Source: Lachnospiraceae bacterium
GTDB lineage: Bacteria > Bacillota > Clostridia > Lachnospirales > Lachnospiraceae
Length of the DNA: 64,000 bases
Direction: 5' to 3'
NCBI GenBank assembly: GCA_910574195.1
Contig: CAJTBF010000014.1
Coordinates: 1 to 64,000, forward strand
Shown here: positions 38,029-46,788 of the stretch, one piece after another
Position numbering within the stretch: the first letter of the stretch is position 1
Layout of the letters: every line of letters starts with the position of its first letter
The notes under the pieces: generated by a model
Database searches by the model: none
Told to the model about the DNA's origin: nothing
What the model saw: the letters and a program-made list of their open reading frames with translations, nothing else
Translations under genes and position numbers: made by a program

Positions 38029-38059
38029 GTAATAGTTCAGCCTTCGGTCTCACTGTTAC
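38028..38059. repeat. Dispersed GTAAC hairpin repeat, copy E
   Basis: GGTAATAGTTCAGCC, TTCGG and CTCACTGTTAC form an imperfect hairpin starting at the trmO stop codon. It closely matches the copy at 14224-14256. Confidence 0.6.
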
Positions 38060-38165
38060 AAAAGTAGCTGCTGATTATGAAAAAAGAATTTCTCTTTTGC
38101 GGAGAATCCGTTATAATAGAAAGAAAGAACGGTATCGTGTTTTCCAAAGGAGAGGAGTGGAACAG

Positions 38166-38795
38166 ATGACAGATCATATTATCATTACCATTGGCAGGCA
38201 GTTTGGAAGCGGAGGGCATGAGATTGGCAATCGTCTGGCTCAGAGGCTGGACATTCCTTTGTACGATTATAATCTGATTCGTATGGCGGCGGAAGAGTTG
38301 AAGATCACACCGGAAGAGGCGGCCCGGGTAGACGAGACAATTCTTGGAAGATATATGTCCAATGTGATTATAGGTTCCGGGGATTATATGTTGTTTATGG
38401 GCGGGGACGAGTATGAAAAGCCTTTGAGTGATAAAGTATACCAGATGCAGACAAAGATCATTGAGAAGCTGGCAGGCCGCAGTTCCTGCATATTTGTAGG
38501 AAGGTGCGCCGATTATGTGCTGGGAGATTATTCCAATTGTATGAATGTTTTTATTTACGCATACAAGGAAGACCGGATCCGCAGAATCCGGAAGGTATAT
38601 GAGTTAAATGAAAAAGAGGCGTGGGATAAAATCAAAAAAGTAGACCGGACAAGAAAGATTTATTACGAAGAGCATACGGGACGGGAATGGGGAAAGATTG
38701 AGGCGCATCAGATGATGTTTAACGCAAGCCTTCTGGGTCTGGATGGCGTGGTAGACGCCTTGGAAGGAATCTACCGGAAGTGGGAGGCGCGCTGA
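38166..38795 (+). CDS. Cytidylate kinase-like protein
   Basis: A 209-residue P-loop kinase of the cytidylate-kinase-like family common in Clostridia. The P-loop is GRQFGSGGHEIG, IFVGRCADYVL is the middle strand and the lid carries basic residues (YKEDRIRRIRKVYELNEKEA). It differs from housekeeping Cmk in lacking the canonical CMP-binding insert, so the phosphate acceptor is uncertain. GGAGAGGAG precedes the ATG at 38166; the frame upstream has no support. It stands as a single gene between trmO and a convergent AEC transporter. Confidence 0.85.
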   Translation: MTDHIIITIGRQFGSGGHEIGNRLAQRLDIPLYDYNLIRMAAEELKITPEEAARVDETILGRYMSNVIIGSGDYMLFMGGDEYEKPLSDKVYQMQTKIIEKLAGRSSCIFVGRCADYVLGDYSNCMNVFIYAYKEDRIRRIRKVYELNEKEAWDKIKKVDRTRKIYYEEHTGREWGKIEAHQMMFNASLLGLDGVVDALEGIYRKWEAR

Positions 38796-38877
38796 CGGCA
38801 GTTTTGCCTGATTGGTGCCTCTGTGTATGTTCGTTTTCACCGTACCTGCCTTTGCAGGAAGATCGCCCTGCCTGCTT

Positions 38878-39795
38878 TTATAGGAAGAATTCCGCCACGT
38901 AGGCGACAGCGGGGATGGTCAGAATGGAAAGCGCCGTGGAAAAAGAGAATACCTCGGAGGCATAGGTATAGTTCAGGTCAAACCGGATGGCCATCATGGT
39001 CAATGTGGTTGCAGTGGGACAGGAGACGGCAATCAGCATTGTATATGCAATATCCGGGTCCACCGGGATCCAGGCCAGAAATACGAGAACCGCCAGGGGA
39101 ACCAGGAGCAGTTTCAGGAAACTCACCCAGTAAATGCGGAGGTGGGTAAAGATGTGTTTCAAATCCGCCTGGGCAATGGAGAAACCGGCGATCATCATGG
39201 CAAGGGGCGTGTTCATAGACGCAATGTATTCCATGGAATCAAGCAGCGGCGTGGGGATTCGTATCTGCAAAAAGAAAAGGATTGCGCCGACGATCGTTCC
39301 AAGGACAATGGGGGAAAGGAGTCCTTCCTTCAGACGCTTTGCGGAAAAGGAGCCGTTTAACAGCACCAGTCCGTGTGTCCAGGTCAGAATATTGAATATG
39401 GTGATATAAGCGGTCAGGAAAAAGACACCTTTGGAACCAAGGACGTTACTGACCAGCGGGATTCCGATAAAGCCGCAGTTGGAGTACACAGCGGAGAAAC
39501 GATCCAGTGCGTAATCCGGATTGTTTTTTGCGGGGACCAGAAAATGTGCAAGAATGATGCCGATCACATGAGCCATCAGGGCAATCACGAAGGAAACAAG
39601 CAGTCCCTTTACCAGTGCGGCGTCGTATTCCGTCTGAAATACAGTGAGGATGAGACAGGGATTGACGACGATCAGTAAGAGGCTGGAAAAATTCCGATTC
39701 CCTTCCTGATTGATGATTTTCAGGCGATAACAGAGAAACGCAAGAAACATGATGAGAAGCATTTTCACCAACTGATTAAAAATAAGAATAAACAT
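38878..39795 (-). CDS. AEC-family transporter (auxin efflux carrier type)
   Basis: A 305-residue membrane protein with about ten hydrophobic segments in two five-helix halves. Family landmarks are VNPCLILTVFQ in the second helix, YSNCGFIGIPLV in the fourth and a repeat of that crossover late in the chain (SCPTATTLTMMAIRF). GGAGGAAA lies just before the ATG at 39795. Bacterial relatives move malate, malonate and other small carboxylates, but the substrate here is unknown. It is the first gene after a 438-bp stretch of inverted repeats. Confidence 0.88.
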   Translation of the reverse strand: MFILIFNQLVKMLLIMFLAFLCYRLKIINQEGNRNFSSLLLIVVNPCLILTVFQTEYDAALVKGLLVSFVIALMAHVIGIILAHFLVPAKNNPDYALDRFSAVYSNCGFIGIPLVSNVLGSKGVFFLTAYITIFNILTWTHGLVLLNGSFSAKRLKEGLLSPIVLGTIVGAILFFLQIRIPTPLLDSMEYIASMNTPLAMMIAGFSIAQADLKHIFTHLRIYWVSFLKLLLVPLAVLVFLAWIPVDPDIAYTMLIAVSCPTATTLTMMAIRFDLNYTYASEVFSFSTALSILTIPAVAYVAEFFL

Positions 39796-39871
39796 AACAG
39801 TATTTCCTCCTGGAGTGCGTCTGAAAATCGATTCTGACAATGTATCGTTTGTTGGACAAAAACAGTCGTCC

Positions 39872-40007
39872 GTCAGGACAGAAATACTTGTCCACATCAC
39901 CCCGCTTTCGCTTCGCAAAAAACGTAACAGGCGCTAAACTCGAAAAAACCTCATTAAGCGCTGACGTTTTTTGAGAGGTTCTGATACACAAGTATTTCTG
40001 CCCTGAC
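39872..40007. repeat. Long nested inverted repeat 1 (AEC/yqeY gap)
   Basis: Outer 20-base arms, 39872-39891 and 39988-40007, differ at one position (core CAGAAATACTTGT). Inside them are perfect 10-base arms CAAAAAACGT/ACGTTTTTTG (39916 and 39964) and a GCGCT/AGCGC pair. No reading frame is apparent. Confidence 0.75.
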
Positions 40008-40038
40008 TATTTTTCTGCAAAAATGTAAGGTGTGTTCT

Positions 40039-40108
40039 GATGGGCATACTCATCCGGGCATCCCGTAATGCATGCCCATCCGGGGTAGGCGGACAGCTTA
40101 CACTGTCC
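40039..40108. repeat. Inverted repeat 2, shared with 48.3 kb
   Basis: GATGGGCAT/ATGCCCATC (40039 and 40072) is followed by GGACAG/CTGTCC (40091-40108). Read on the minus strand it contains TACGGGATGCCCGGATGAG, nearly the same as the direct repeat at 48236 and 48303. Confidence 0.65.
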
Positions 40109-40120
40109 AATAAACCATAT

Positions 40121-40215
40121 TCCGTCAGATTTTATGCCGGATTTCACAGGTGTGTTTTACCATACCTTCCGGGCGAAACCAGCCACGTGAAATCCGGCAT
40201 AAAAAATCCGACGGA
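40121..40215. repeat. Long hairpin 3 with 27-29-base arms
   Basis: Left arm 40121-40147 and right arm 40187-40215 pair throughout except for one G-T type mismatch and a two-base bulge (core ATGCCGGATTTCAC on the left). The loop is 39 bases. It lies 19 bases before the end of yqeY and would form a very stable RNA stem. Confidence 0.75.
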
Positions 40216-40233
40216 AAACATCACAGTTTCAAC

Positions 40234-40683
40234 TTAGCGGGAAAACAGGGAACCAACCAGTTCGCTGACCAGCTTTCCATCGGCTTTTCCCTTGACTTTG
40301 GGCATCAGTTCTTTCATAATCCGGCCCTTGTCTTTTGCGGTCGGCGCCTCAATTCCCAGGTCGGACAGAACCGTCTGAATGACGGATTGAATCTCTTCGG
40401 CGTCCATCATCTTCGGAGCATATTCTTCCAGAACTGACAGGCGCTGCCTGCATTCATCAAAGATATCCGTGCGGTCCGCGGGGGTGGTATCGATGGTTTC
40501 TTTGAGCTGCTTGATCTCTTTTAAGATGACCTGAATCTCTTCTTCCGCGCTCAGATCGGCGCGCTTGTCAATTGCTTTATTCTTTAGAGCGGATAAAAGT
40601 GCGGATAACGTTGCTTTTCGTTCTTTATCGCCTGCTTTCATGGCGGCGACCATATCTTTTCTTACTTCTTCGATTTTACTCAT
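40234..40683 (-). CDS. yqeY: GatB/YqeY domain protein
   Basis: A 149-residue helical protein of the YqeY family, identical in length to typical members. It has the opening DMVAAMKAGDKERKATL, the central EEEIQVILKEIKQLKE helices and the C-terminal tail domain shared with GatB (DLGIEAPTAKDKGRIMKELM, then VKGKADGKLV). The family is thought to bind tRNA or RNA, but its exact role is unsettled. GGAGG precedes the ATG. It is encoded after pduL on the same strand with 94 bases between them. Confidence 0.93.
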   Translation of the reverse strand: MSKIEEVRKDMVAAMKAGDKERKATLSALLSALKNKAIDKRADLSAEEEIQVILKEIKQLKETIDTTPADRTDIFDECRQRLSVLEEYAPKMMDAEEIQSVIQTVLSDLGIEAPTAKDKGRIMKELMPKVKGKADGKLVSELVGSLFSR

Positions 40684-40777
40684 TCTTTTTTCCTCCTGTT
40701 AGCATATTTTGGAATTTTTATAGTAGAGACTGAAAATGCAGTCTGCACAATTGTAGGGATGTCAGATAGTCAAAGCG

Positions 40778-41419
40778 CTATCGATTGATGCCCAACTGTA
40801 GTTCCTCTGCCCAGGACTGCAGATTGTATGTGTGCCCGTCGAATAGTTTCAGAATGACGCCGGTCGGGTTATCCTCATTGGCAAATGCATTTGCTTCATC
40901 GGTATCTACATGCATCGCCAGAGAGAAAGAAGGACTGACACGAACAACGACGTCTGAAAAAATCAGGGAACGTTCATAACTGGTGGTGATGACAAAAACA
41001 ATATCATTATCTTTTACGTGGGCACGGATTGCGTCAATGGGGGTCATATGGATATGCCGCTTGGCCACGATGACTCCCTCGGAAAGTTCCAACTGCCCGC
41101 AGGGGCCGGTGAGAATACAACCGGGTGTTCCGCTGATGTCGCCGGACTGCCGGATGACGCTTTGGATTCCAAGCTTTCGGGCATCCGTTACGGAAATTTC
41201 CACCTGCGTTTTGGAACGGCAGGGCCCAAGGATAATGACATTCTCAAAAGATCCCCTGGGGCCGGTCAAAGTTACCCGTTCCTGGCAGGCATATTGTCCG
41301 GGCTGGCTGAGTTCCTTTATATAAGTCAGCTTCGCACCGGGGCCGAATAAAGTTTCAAAATCCTCCTGGGACAGGTGTATATGCCGGGCGGAGGTTTCGA
41401 TCGGTATTGTCAGACTCAT
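40778..41419 (-). CDS. pduL: PduL-type phosphate acyltransferase
   Basis: A 213-residue enzyme of the PduL/PTAC family, which exchanges CoA for phosphate on acetyl- or propionyl-CoA. Two zinc-binding HxH motifs are present: ARHIHLS near the start and KRHIHMTP in the middle. GGAGAG precedes the ATG at 41419. No microcompartment shell genes or encapsulation peptide extension are visible, so it is probably a free housekeeping phosphotransacetylase of acetate formation, a known alternative to Pta in Clostridia. Confidence 0.9.
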   Translation of the reverse strand: MSLTIPIETSARHIHLSQEDFETLFGPGAKLTYIKELSQPGQYACQERVTLTGPRGSFENVIILGPCRSKTQVEISVTDARKLGIQSVIRQSGDISGTPGCILTGPCGQLELSEGVIVAKRHIHMTPIDAIRAHVKDNDIVFVITTSYERSLIFSDVVVRVSPSFSLAMHVDTDEANAFANEDNPTGVILKLFDGHTYNLQSWAEELQLGINR

Positions 41420-41535
41420 AAAAATCTCTCCATCCTGTGTGATTCTGCGGCTGTTCACCGGCAGAACGGAAAACAGCGGTATTAGTTTTGCAAAACAGAA
41501 AAGCCGTTTCGCACTTTTTTGATTTTAGCAGAATG

Positions 41536-41569
41536 AAGTGAGATTTTCAAGGCATAAAATTCCTTTTTT
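41536..41569. repeat. Direct repeat, left border of the 15.7-kb cluster
   Basis: A 34-base sequence with core GATTTTCAAGG and ATAAAATTCC. It matches 57254-57287 in 30 of 34 positions, all differences being transitions, and in the same orientation. The two copies bracket the AAA/GntR/TRAP/sugar-acid cluster. Confidence 0.6.
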
Positions 41570-41579
41570 GAAATGCAAC

Positions 41580-41737
41580 GAATCCGGCTCATCTAAAGTT
41601 GCCTTATGGCAAGGAGCCGGATTCTCCCTGGCGGAACGTGCATCCTCCGCCGCCGTGCAGCAGAGTGCACGGCGCGGGTGTGAAAAGTAACATCCGAGTT
41701 GCTACTATTCACGGCCTGGAAGGACACTCATAGTAAC
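41580..41737. repeat. Dispersed structured intergenic repeat, copy B
   Basis: Nested hairpin GAATCCGGCTC/GAGCCGGATTC (41580 and 41614) around TTGCC-TTAT-GGCAA. It is followed by a perfect CGCCGTGCA/TGCACGGCG hairpin and then GTTGCTA...AGTAAC with the ACGGCCTG core. The nested module is the reverse complement of those near 8.9 and 58.7 kb. It fills most of the 41420-41868 gap. Confidence 0.68.
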
Positions 41738-41776
41738 AGACTTTGCGAAACAACATCAGGAACTGGAAGATTCCTA

Positions 41777-41805
41777 TGGAAATGCTGCCGCTTAGTTGTT
41801 ATAAT
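41777..41805 (+). promoter_or_regulatory. Promoter of the AAA-ATPase/nuclease gene
   Basis: TGGAAA and a perfect TATAAT (41800-41805) are 17 bases apart. Confidence 0.6.
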
Positions 41806-41868
41806 GTATCTGGATAGAATTTGAGAGAAAGAAACAATTTAAAGATGACGGAAGGAGCATGGAAAGAG

Positions 41869-43278
41869 ATGGAGATGCGAAAGAAGAAACTTCCGATAGG
41901 AATTGAAAATTTTGAAAAACTTCGTTCTGAGGATTTTTACTATATTGATAAAACAGGGCTAATCAGGGAACTTCTTAACAACTGGGGAGAAGTGAATCTG
42001 TTTACCCGTCCCAGAAGATTTGGAAAAACGCTGAATATGAGTACGCTGGAACACTTTTTTTCACTGAATGGGGATAAACGTATTTTTGAGGGGCTGGATA
42101 TTTCAAAGGAAACTGCACTTTGTGAGGAATATATGGGGAAATATCCGGTTATTTCTGTTTCCCTGAAAGGGATTGACGCAAGATCCTATGAGACGGCTTA
42201 TCAAATGGCAGTCCAGGTTATCATGGAAGCGGCAGCAAAGTTCTACTTTCTTTTGGACAGTGAAAAGCTGAATGAACATGATAAAGCAGTGTATCAAAAA
42301 CTTTTAGATGATAATATGAATGAAGGTACGCTTGGCAGCAGTTTAAGACGGTTATCAGGAATGCTGGAAAAGCATTATGGTACAAAAGTGATCGTGCTGA
42401 TAGATGAATATGATGTCCCATTGGCAAAGGCCCATGCAAACGGATATTACGACCAGATGATCTCTCTGATCAGAAGTCTGCTTGGTGAAGTATTGAAAAC
42501 GAACAACAGTCTGAAATTAGCGGTGCTGACCGGGTGCCTTCGGATTTCAAAGGAGAGTATCTTTACCGGGCTTAATAATCTGAAGGTGCTGACGATTGCA
42601 GATGAGCGCTTTGATGAATACTTCGGTTTTACAGACAAGGAAGTGAAAGACCTTCTGGAGTATTATGGGGCAATGGATCACTACGAGGAAGTAAAGAGAT
42701 GGTATGACGGTTACCAATTTGGAAATGCAGAAGTGTATTGCCCGTGGGATGTGCTGAACCATTGCGACAGGATCAGAAGCGAGCCGCATGCACAGCCGGA
42801 AAACTACTGGATCAATACCAGCAGCAATGACGCGGTGAAGCGGTTTATAGAAGAATCGGCAAATGCTGTGACCAGACGGGAGATTGAAAATGTAGAAAAG
42901 ATTTTCACAGAATATTTAAGGAAGACTATCAGTATTCGTGATACAGCGGTAAAAACAGATATGAAGGAGAACTTTTATCATGGGATTCTCTTGGGAATTC
43001 TGGGAGTGAAGACACGATGGGGACTTTTTTTCAACCGGGAAATGGGAGAGGGATATGCGGATATCCTTGCAGAGCCAGACACAGGGAATATGGGGATTAT
43101 TATAGAAGTAAAATATGCCCATGACGGGAATCTGGACGGGGCATGTAAAGAAGCGTTAAAGCAGATCGAATATACAAAGTATGAAGATGACCTTGAAGAC
43201 GATGGGGTAGAGAATATCCTGAAATATGGGATTGCCTGCTGTAAAAAACGCTGCAAGGTTATGTTGGCAAAAAAATAG
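41869..43278 (+). CDS. AAA-ATPase-like / PD-(D/E)XK nuclease protein
   Basis: A 469-residue protein of the widespread AAA-ATPase-like family with a C-terminal nuclease-fold domain. It opens with the family signature LPIGIENFEKLRSEDFYYID. A P-loop-like RPRRFGKTLNMS and Walker B (VIVLIDEYDVPL) follow. The last 100 residues carry the PD-(D/E)XK core (GYADILAEP, then IIIEVKYA). These genes are abundant in gut anaerobes and are suspected to belong to mobile or defence functions, without a proven role. The ATG at 41869 is preferred; ATGs at 41845 and 41875 are also in frame. It stands just inside the left direct repeat. Confidence 0.83.
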   Translation: MEMRKKKLPIGIENFEKLRSEDFYYIDKTGLIRELLNNWGEVNLFTRPRRFGKTLNMSTLEHFFSLNGDKRIFEGLDISKETALCEEYMGKYPVISVSLKGIDARSYETAYQMAVQVIMEAAAKFYFLLDSEKLNEHDKAVYQKLLDDNMNEGTLGSSLRRLSGMLEKHYGTKVIVLIDEYDVPLAKAHANGYYDQMISLIRSLLGEVLKTNNSLKLAVLTGCLRISKESIFTGLNNLKVLTIADERFDEYFGFTDKEVKDLLEYYGAMDHYEEVKRWYDGYQFGNAEVYCPWDVLNHCDRIRSEPHAQPENYWINTSSNDAVKRFIEESANAVTRREIENVEKIFTEYLRKTISIRDTAVKTDMKENFYHGILLGILGVKTRWGLFFNREMGEGYADILAEPDTGNMGIIIEVKYAHDGNLDGACKEALKQIEYTKYEDDLEDDGVENILKYGIACCKKRCKVMLAKK

Positions 43279-43337
43279 ACAAAAAGAAATAAAGCTCTGT
43301 TTAATCAGCAGACATGAATTATAGGAGAAGAGGTAGT

Positions 43338-43988
43338 ATGACGAACAAAAGCACACAGGCAGAAAAAGTTTATGATTATATGCTGAAAAAAATTGTCAAC
43401 TGTGAATATTTCCCTGCGCAGGAGATGACTGCAAAAGAAATTGTAGATGAAACCGGATTCGGGCTTACTCCGGTGAGAGAGGCATTGCTCTTATTACAGC
43501 AGAATGGAGTTGTTGAGATCTTGCCCAGAAAGGGAGTTCGGATCGCTCCCCTTACGGAAGCAGATATAAAGGAAATATATAAAATGAGAGCGTTGATTGA
43601 GCCGCAGATTTGTATGGAGTACGCGCAATTTTATTCTCGCTCAAAGCTCTTTGACTATATTGATAAATTCGATGCGGATTATGACAGGAGTGACTATGAG
43701 AGATTTCAGCTTGATGTTGAGTTCCATAGATTTCTGATAGATATTGTAGACAACAAATATCTTAATTCGCTTTACAACACTTTGATGCCGGCACATGTAA
43801 GGATCGGAGTTTATGAGGCCGTGCACTCAAGCACGAAACACATCGACGATAATATCAAACAGCACAAAGACATCATAGATGCGATCCTGAAAGATGACAA
43901 AGCGCAGATACGTGTATCGCTGATGTACCATTTGAATTATGCTCTGGCTTACAGTATAAATGCGTTAGGCAATAAAAAAAGCGAATAA
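43338..43988 (+). CDS. GntR-family regulator with FCD domain
   Basis: A 216-residue FadR-type transcription factor. The winged helix (1-70) contains EIVDETGFGLTPVREALLLL and VVEILPRKGVRIAPL. The FCD ligand domain (80-215) has the metal-binding pattern: LIEPQI, VEFHRFLIDIVDN and a late His in LMYHLNYAL. FCD regulators usually respond to sugar acids or other carboxylates. It precedes the sugar-acid operon in the same direction, separated by a terminator, and is the obvious candidate regulator for both operons of the cluster, including the palindrome at 57072. Confidence 0.9.
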   Translation: MTNKSTQAEKVYDYMLKKIVNCEYFPAQEMTAKEIVDETGFGLTPVREALLLLQQNGVVEILPRKGVRIAPLTEADIKEIYKMRALIEPQICMEYAQFYSRSKLFDYIDKFDADYDRSDYERFQLDVEFHRFLIDIVDNKYLNSLYNTLMPAHVRIGVYEAVHSSTKHIDDNIKQHKDIIDAILKDDKAQIRVSLMYHLNYALAYSINALGNKKSE

Positions 43989-44007
43989 GTCCATACGGAC
44001 AGGAATC

Positions 44008-44056
44008 GAATCCCCAAACCGTGTTGCAGCACAGTTTGGGGATTCTTCTTTTCTTT
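44008..44056 (+). terminator. Intrinsic terminator after the GntR gene
   Basis: Perfect 12-base arms GAATCCCCAAAC/GTTTGGGGATTC followed by a T-rich tail (TTCTTTTCTTTT). Confidence 0.88.
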
Positions 44057-44106
44057 TATAATGGAAAATCCCCCAATGATGGATATTAATAGAATATAAA
44101 CGTGAG

Positions 44107-44151
44107 AAGTAATATATTTTACTTGCAATTTTTTGTTATATAATATATAAT
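44107..44151 (+). promoter_or_regulatory. Promoter of the sugar-acid operon with adjacent dyad
   Basis: TTGCAA (44123) and TATAAT (44146) are 17 bases apart. AAGTAA-TATATT-TTACTT (44107-44124) is a dyad touching the -35 box. It does not resemble the palindrome at 57072. Confidence 0.65.
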
Positions 44152-44195
44152 AAAAGCACAATAAACGAATAAAAATATATTTTGGAGATAAAACC

Positions 44196-45212
44196 ATGAA
44201 AACGATCATAATATCAGGTGAAAAAAGGGTAGAAATCATAGAACAGGAGATGCCGGTCCGCAAGAAGGGCGAGGCACTTCTGAAAATGGTAGTCGGCGGA
44301 ATATGTGGAAGCGATTTGAGCACTTACAGAGGCAAGCAGGCATACGCCACATTTCCTGTAATACCGGGGCATGAGATCGCGGCGGAGATCGTGGATATAG
44401 ACGAGAATGCCCGGGGCCTCAAGCCGGGTATGCTCGTTACCGTAAATCCATATTTCAACTGCGGCAAGTGTTATTCATGCAGACACGGCAAAGTGAACTG
44501 CTGCGAAAACAACCAGACCATGGGCGTCCAGAGAGACGGCGCATTCTCAGAATATTTTGTTGTGCCGGCAGAGCGGGTGATCGATGGGAAAGGCCTTACT
44601 GCAGAGAGATTGGCATTGGTGGAGCCTTTCTGCATCGGATACCATGGTGTAAAGAGAGCGGATATTCAGAAGGATGAAAAAGTGTTGATCATTGGCGCCG
44701 GGACCATCGGGCTCTGCGCTGCTGTTTCTGCAAACATCAGAGGTGCAGAAGTGTATATGGCCGATGTATCTGAAGAAAAGCTAAAATATGCTTCGGACCA
44801 TTTTCAGATAAATGGAACGATTTTGAACGACCACAAAGGTGCGATCGTGGAAGCGGTAGAGACCTGTACCGGCGGCGATGGATTTGATGTAACGGTAGAA
44901 GCTGTAGGCTTGAACAGTACATTTATGGACTGCATCGACGGACTTGCTTTTGGCGGCAAAATAATACAGGTGGGTGTTGGAAAGAATAATGTAGATTTTC
45001 CATTCCTGATGATACAAAAAAAGGAGATGAATATTTACGGTTCCCGGAACGCTTTAACAGAAGATTTTGACGAAGCGATACAAATGATTTCTGACGGGAC
45101 GATAGATATGGATGCTCTTATTACGAATGAATATTCCTATGAAGAGGCTGCCGAGGCCTTTGCACATTTTGATAAAAACCCGAATGCCATAAAGACACTG
45201 CTGAAATGGTGA
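44196..45212 (+). CDS. Zinc-dependent sugar-acid/polyol dehydrogenase
   Basis: A 338-residue medium-chain dehydrogenase. The catalytic zinc site is GGICGSD plus GHEIAAE; the structural zinc is held by four cysteines in NCGKCYSCRHGKVNCC. The NAD-binding GAGTIGL lies at about 170. The family includes L-threonine, sorbitol, galactitol-phosphate and L-galactonate/L-gulonate dehydrogenases. As the first gene of an operon with a UxaA-type dehydratase and an SDR, it most likely oxidises a hexonate to a ketohexonate. A close paralogue is encoded at 54846-55871. GGAG lies 10 bases before the ATG. Confidence 0.88.
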   Translation: MKTIIISGEKRVEIIEQEMPVRKKGEALLKMVVGGICGSDLSTYRGKQAYATFPVIPGHEIAAEIVDIDENARGLKPGMLVTVNPYFNCGKCYSCRHGKVNCCENNQTMGVQRDGAFSEYFVVPAERVIDGKGLTAERLALVEPFCIGYHGVKRADIQKDEKVLIIGAGTIGLCAAVSANIRGAEVYMADVSEEKLKYASDHFQINGTILNDHKGAIVEAVETCTGGDGFDVTVEAVGLNSTFMDCIDGLAFGGKIIQVGVGKNNVDFPFLMIQKKEMNIYGSRNALTEDFDEAIQMISDGTIDMDALITNEYSYEEAAEAFAHFDKNPNAIKTLLKW

Positions 45213-45544
45213 AAAAAATGAATACAGCATTTCAAATCAATAAAAAGGATAATGTCGCAGTGGCAGTCCATGGAATACAGGAAGGCGAAGTAAAAGTAGT
45301 CTGCGAGTCGAGTCATTATAACATCACTGCAATCGGAAATATTCCAAAGGGGCACAAGATTGCGGTACAAGATATATGTGCCGGAGAGCATATCGTAAAG
45401 TACGGAGTCGATATCGGCGTTGCAACAAAAGATATTTCAGCGGGGCAATGGGTACATCTTCACTGTATGAAAAGCTTTTGCGATGAAAGATCCTCTCATT
45501 TGGATGTGATGACCGGAGCACCATCAGATATTGCATATCTATAG
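45206..45544 (+). CDS. UxaA-type dehydratase, small subunit (SAF domain)
   Basis: A 112-residue protein corresponding to the N-terminal SAF-like domain of altronate/galactarate dehydratases (VAVAVHGIQEGE, then IPKGHKIAVQDICAGEHIVKYG). In classical UxaA and GarD this part is fused to the catalytic domain; here it is separate, as in the split SuyA/SuyB sulfolactate lyase and some altronate dehydratases. The ATG at 45206 overlaps the preceding stop; an ATG at 45218 is also possible. It should work with the large subunit encoded 17 bases downstream. Confidence 0.83.
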   Translation: MVKKMNTAFQINKKDNVAVAVHGIQEGEVKVVCESSHYNITAIGNIPKGHKIAVQDICAGEHIVKYGVDIGVATKDISAGQWVHLHCMKSFCDERSSHLDVMTGAPSDIAYL

Positions 45545-45561
45545 TTTAGGAAGGGAACAGA

Positions 45562-46779
45562 GTGAATAACCTTAATTATTCATATAATGATATATCGTGG
45601 GAAGGATATCTTAGAAAAGACGGCAGAAAAGGAATAAGGAACAAGGTGTTGATCATCTACACTGTGGAGTGTGCTTCCTTTGTGGCAGGCAGCATTGCGC
45701 GAAAGATGGATGACAATGATGTGGAAGTGATCGGTTTCACGGGCTGCACCGATAATGAATACGCGATTAAGATGCTCGTTTCTTTCTGCCGCCATCCAAA
45801 TGTGGGGGCTGTTCTTGTAATCGGACTGGGATGCGAATATGTGCAGGCAGAAAGGTTAGCTCATATTGCTGCAAAGTCCGGAAGACTTGCGGACTGGTTC
45901 CTTATTCAGGATACAGAAGGCACGAAGGCCTCCATAGCAAAAGGTCTTTCCATCGCCAGAGAAATGTATAGGAAGCTGAAACAGCAGAAGACAGTGCCGA
46001 TGCATTTTTCGGACCTTATGATCGGCGCGGAATGCGGGGGCAGCGACTATACAAGCGGAGTCGCGGGAAATATGGTTGTCGGCGGATTGTTTGACGCATT
46101 GGTTGAAGCAGGTGGAACCGCTATTTTTGAGGAGATACTTGAAACCATTGGGCTTAAACAGGTTCTGGTGGATCGTGCCGCCAGTGAGGATGTTGCAAAG
46201 CAGATTGCGTGGACATACGATAAAGCAGTGGATTATTGCAAAGAGGTGCATCAGTATTCCATCAGTCCGGGGAACTTTGCGGGAGGACTTTCCACAATAG
46301 AGGAAAAGAGTATGGGGGCTGTTGTAAAAAGCGGGACCACGCGGATAGAAGGCGTGCTGAAAGTGAGTGAGACACCGGCTCACGGCGGATTGTGGCTTAT
46401 GGACTCCACGCCGGATCCGTACTGGATGCAGTTTGGAATTTCCAATCCAAGCGATAATGAAGGATTGACTGCCCTTGCTTCCAATGGCTGCCAGCTCCTT
46501 TTCTATATCACGGGCAGAGGAAATGTGATCGGAAACGCCGTCGCACCGCTCATAAAGATCACCGGAAACAGTGAAACGTTCAAAAAGCTTCATAAGGATA
46601 TTGATTTCAACGCCGGTAAAATACTTGATGAAAATTGCACCAGGAGCGAGGCGGTAGCAGAGTTGGCGGGGCTTGTGTGCCGGGTGGCGGGAGGCGAGCT
46701 GACAAGAGCGGAAGAAACGGGACATAAAGAATTTTATATACCATATAAACATCAAAATAAGCCGTTTTGCAGAAAGTGA
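45562..46779 (+). CDS. UxaA-type dehydratase, large subunit
   Basis: A 405-residue protein matching the C-terminal catalytic domain of the UxaA/GarD family: GYLRKDGRKGIRNKVLI at the start, conserved cysteines in GFTGCTDN, GLGCEYVQA, GAECGGSDYTSG, and a late NCTRSEAVAELA. The family eliminates water from sugar acids such as altronate or galactarate using iron; a sister group removes sulfite from sulfolactate. A GTG start at 45562 follows GGAAGGGAAC. Together with the small subunit it forms the operon's first dehydratase candidate. The substrate is not determined. Confidence 0.85.
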   Translation: MNNLNYSYNDISWEGYLRKDGRKGIRNKVLIIYTVECASFVAGSIARKMDDNDVEVIGFTGCTDNEYAIKMLVSFCRHPNVGAVLVIGLGCEYVQAERLAHIAAKSGRLADWFLIQDTEGTKASIAKGLSIAREMYRKLKQQKTVPMHFSDLMIGAECGGSDYTSGVAGNMVVGGLFDALVEAGGTAIFEEILETIGLKQVLVDRAASEDVAKQIAWTYDKAVDYCKEVHQYSISPGNFAGGLSTIEEKSMGAVVKSGTTRIEGVLKVSETPAHGGLWLMDSTPDPYWMQFGISNPSDNEGLTALASNGCQLLFYITGRGNVIGNAVAPLIKITGNSETFKKLHKDIDFNAGKILDENCTRSEAVAELAGLVCRVAGGELTRAEETGHKEFYIPYKHQNKPFCRK

Positions 46780-46788
46780 GGAAAGAAA

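Noticed and set aside
40778-41419. Bacterial microcompartment locus around pduL
   Set aside because: No shell protein, aldehyde dehydrogenase or diol dehydratase genes are nearby and no encapsulation extension is seen.
41869-43278. Defence island around the AAA/nuclease gene
   Set aside because: It is the only such gene in the cluster; the neighbours are metabolic, so a defence role would be guesswork.
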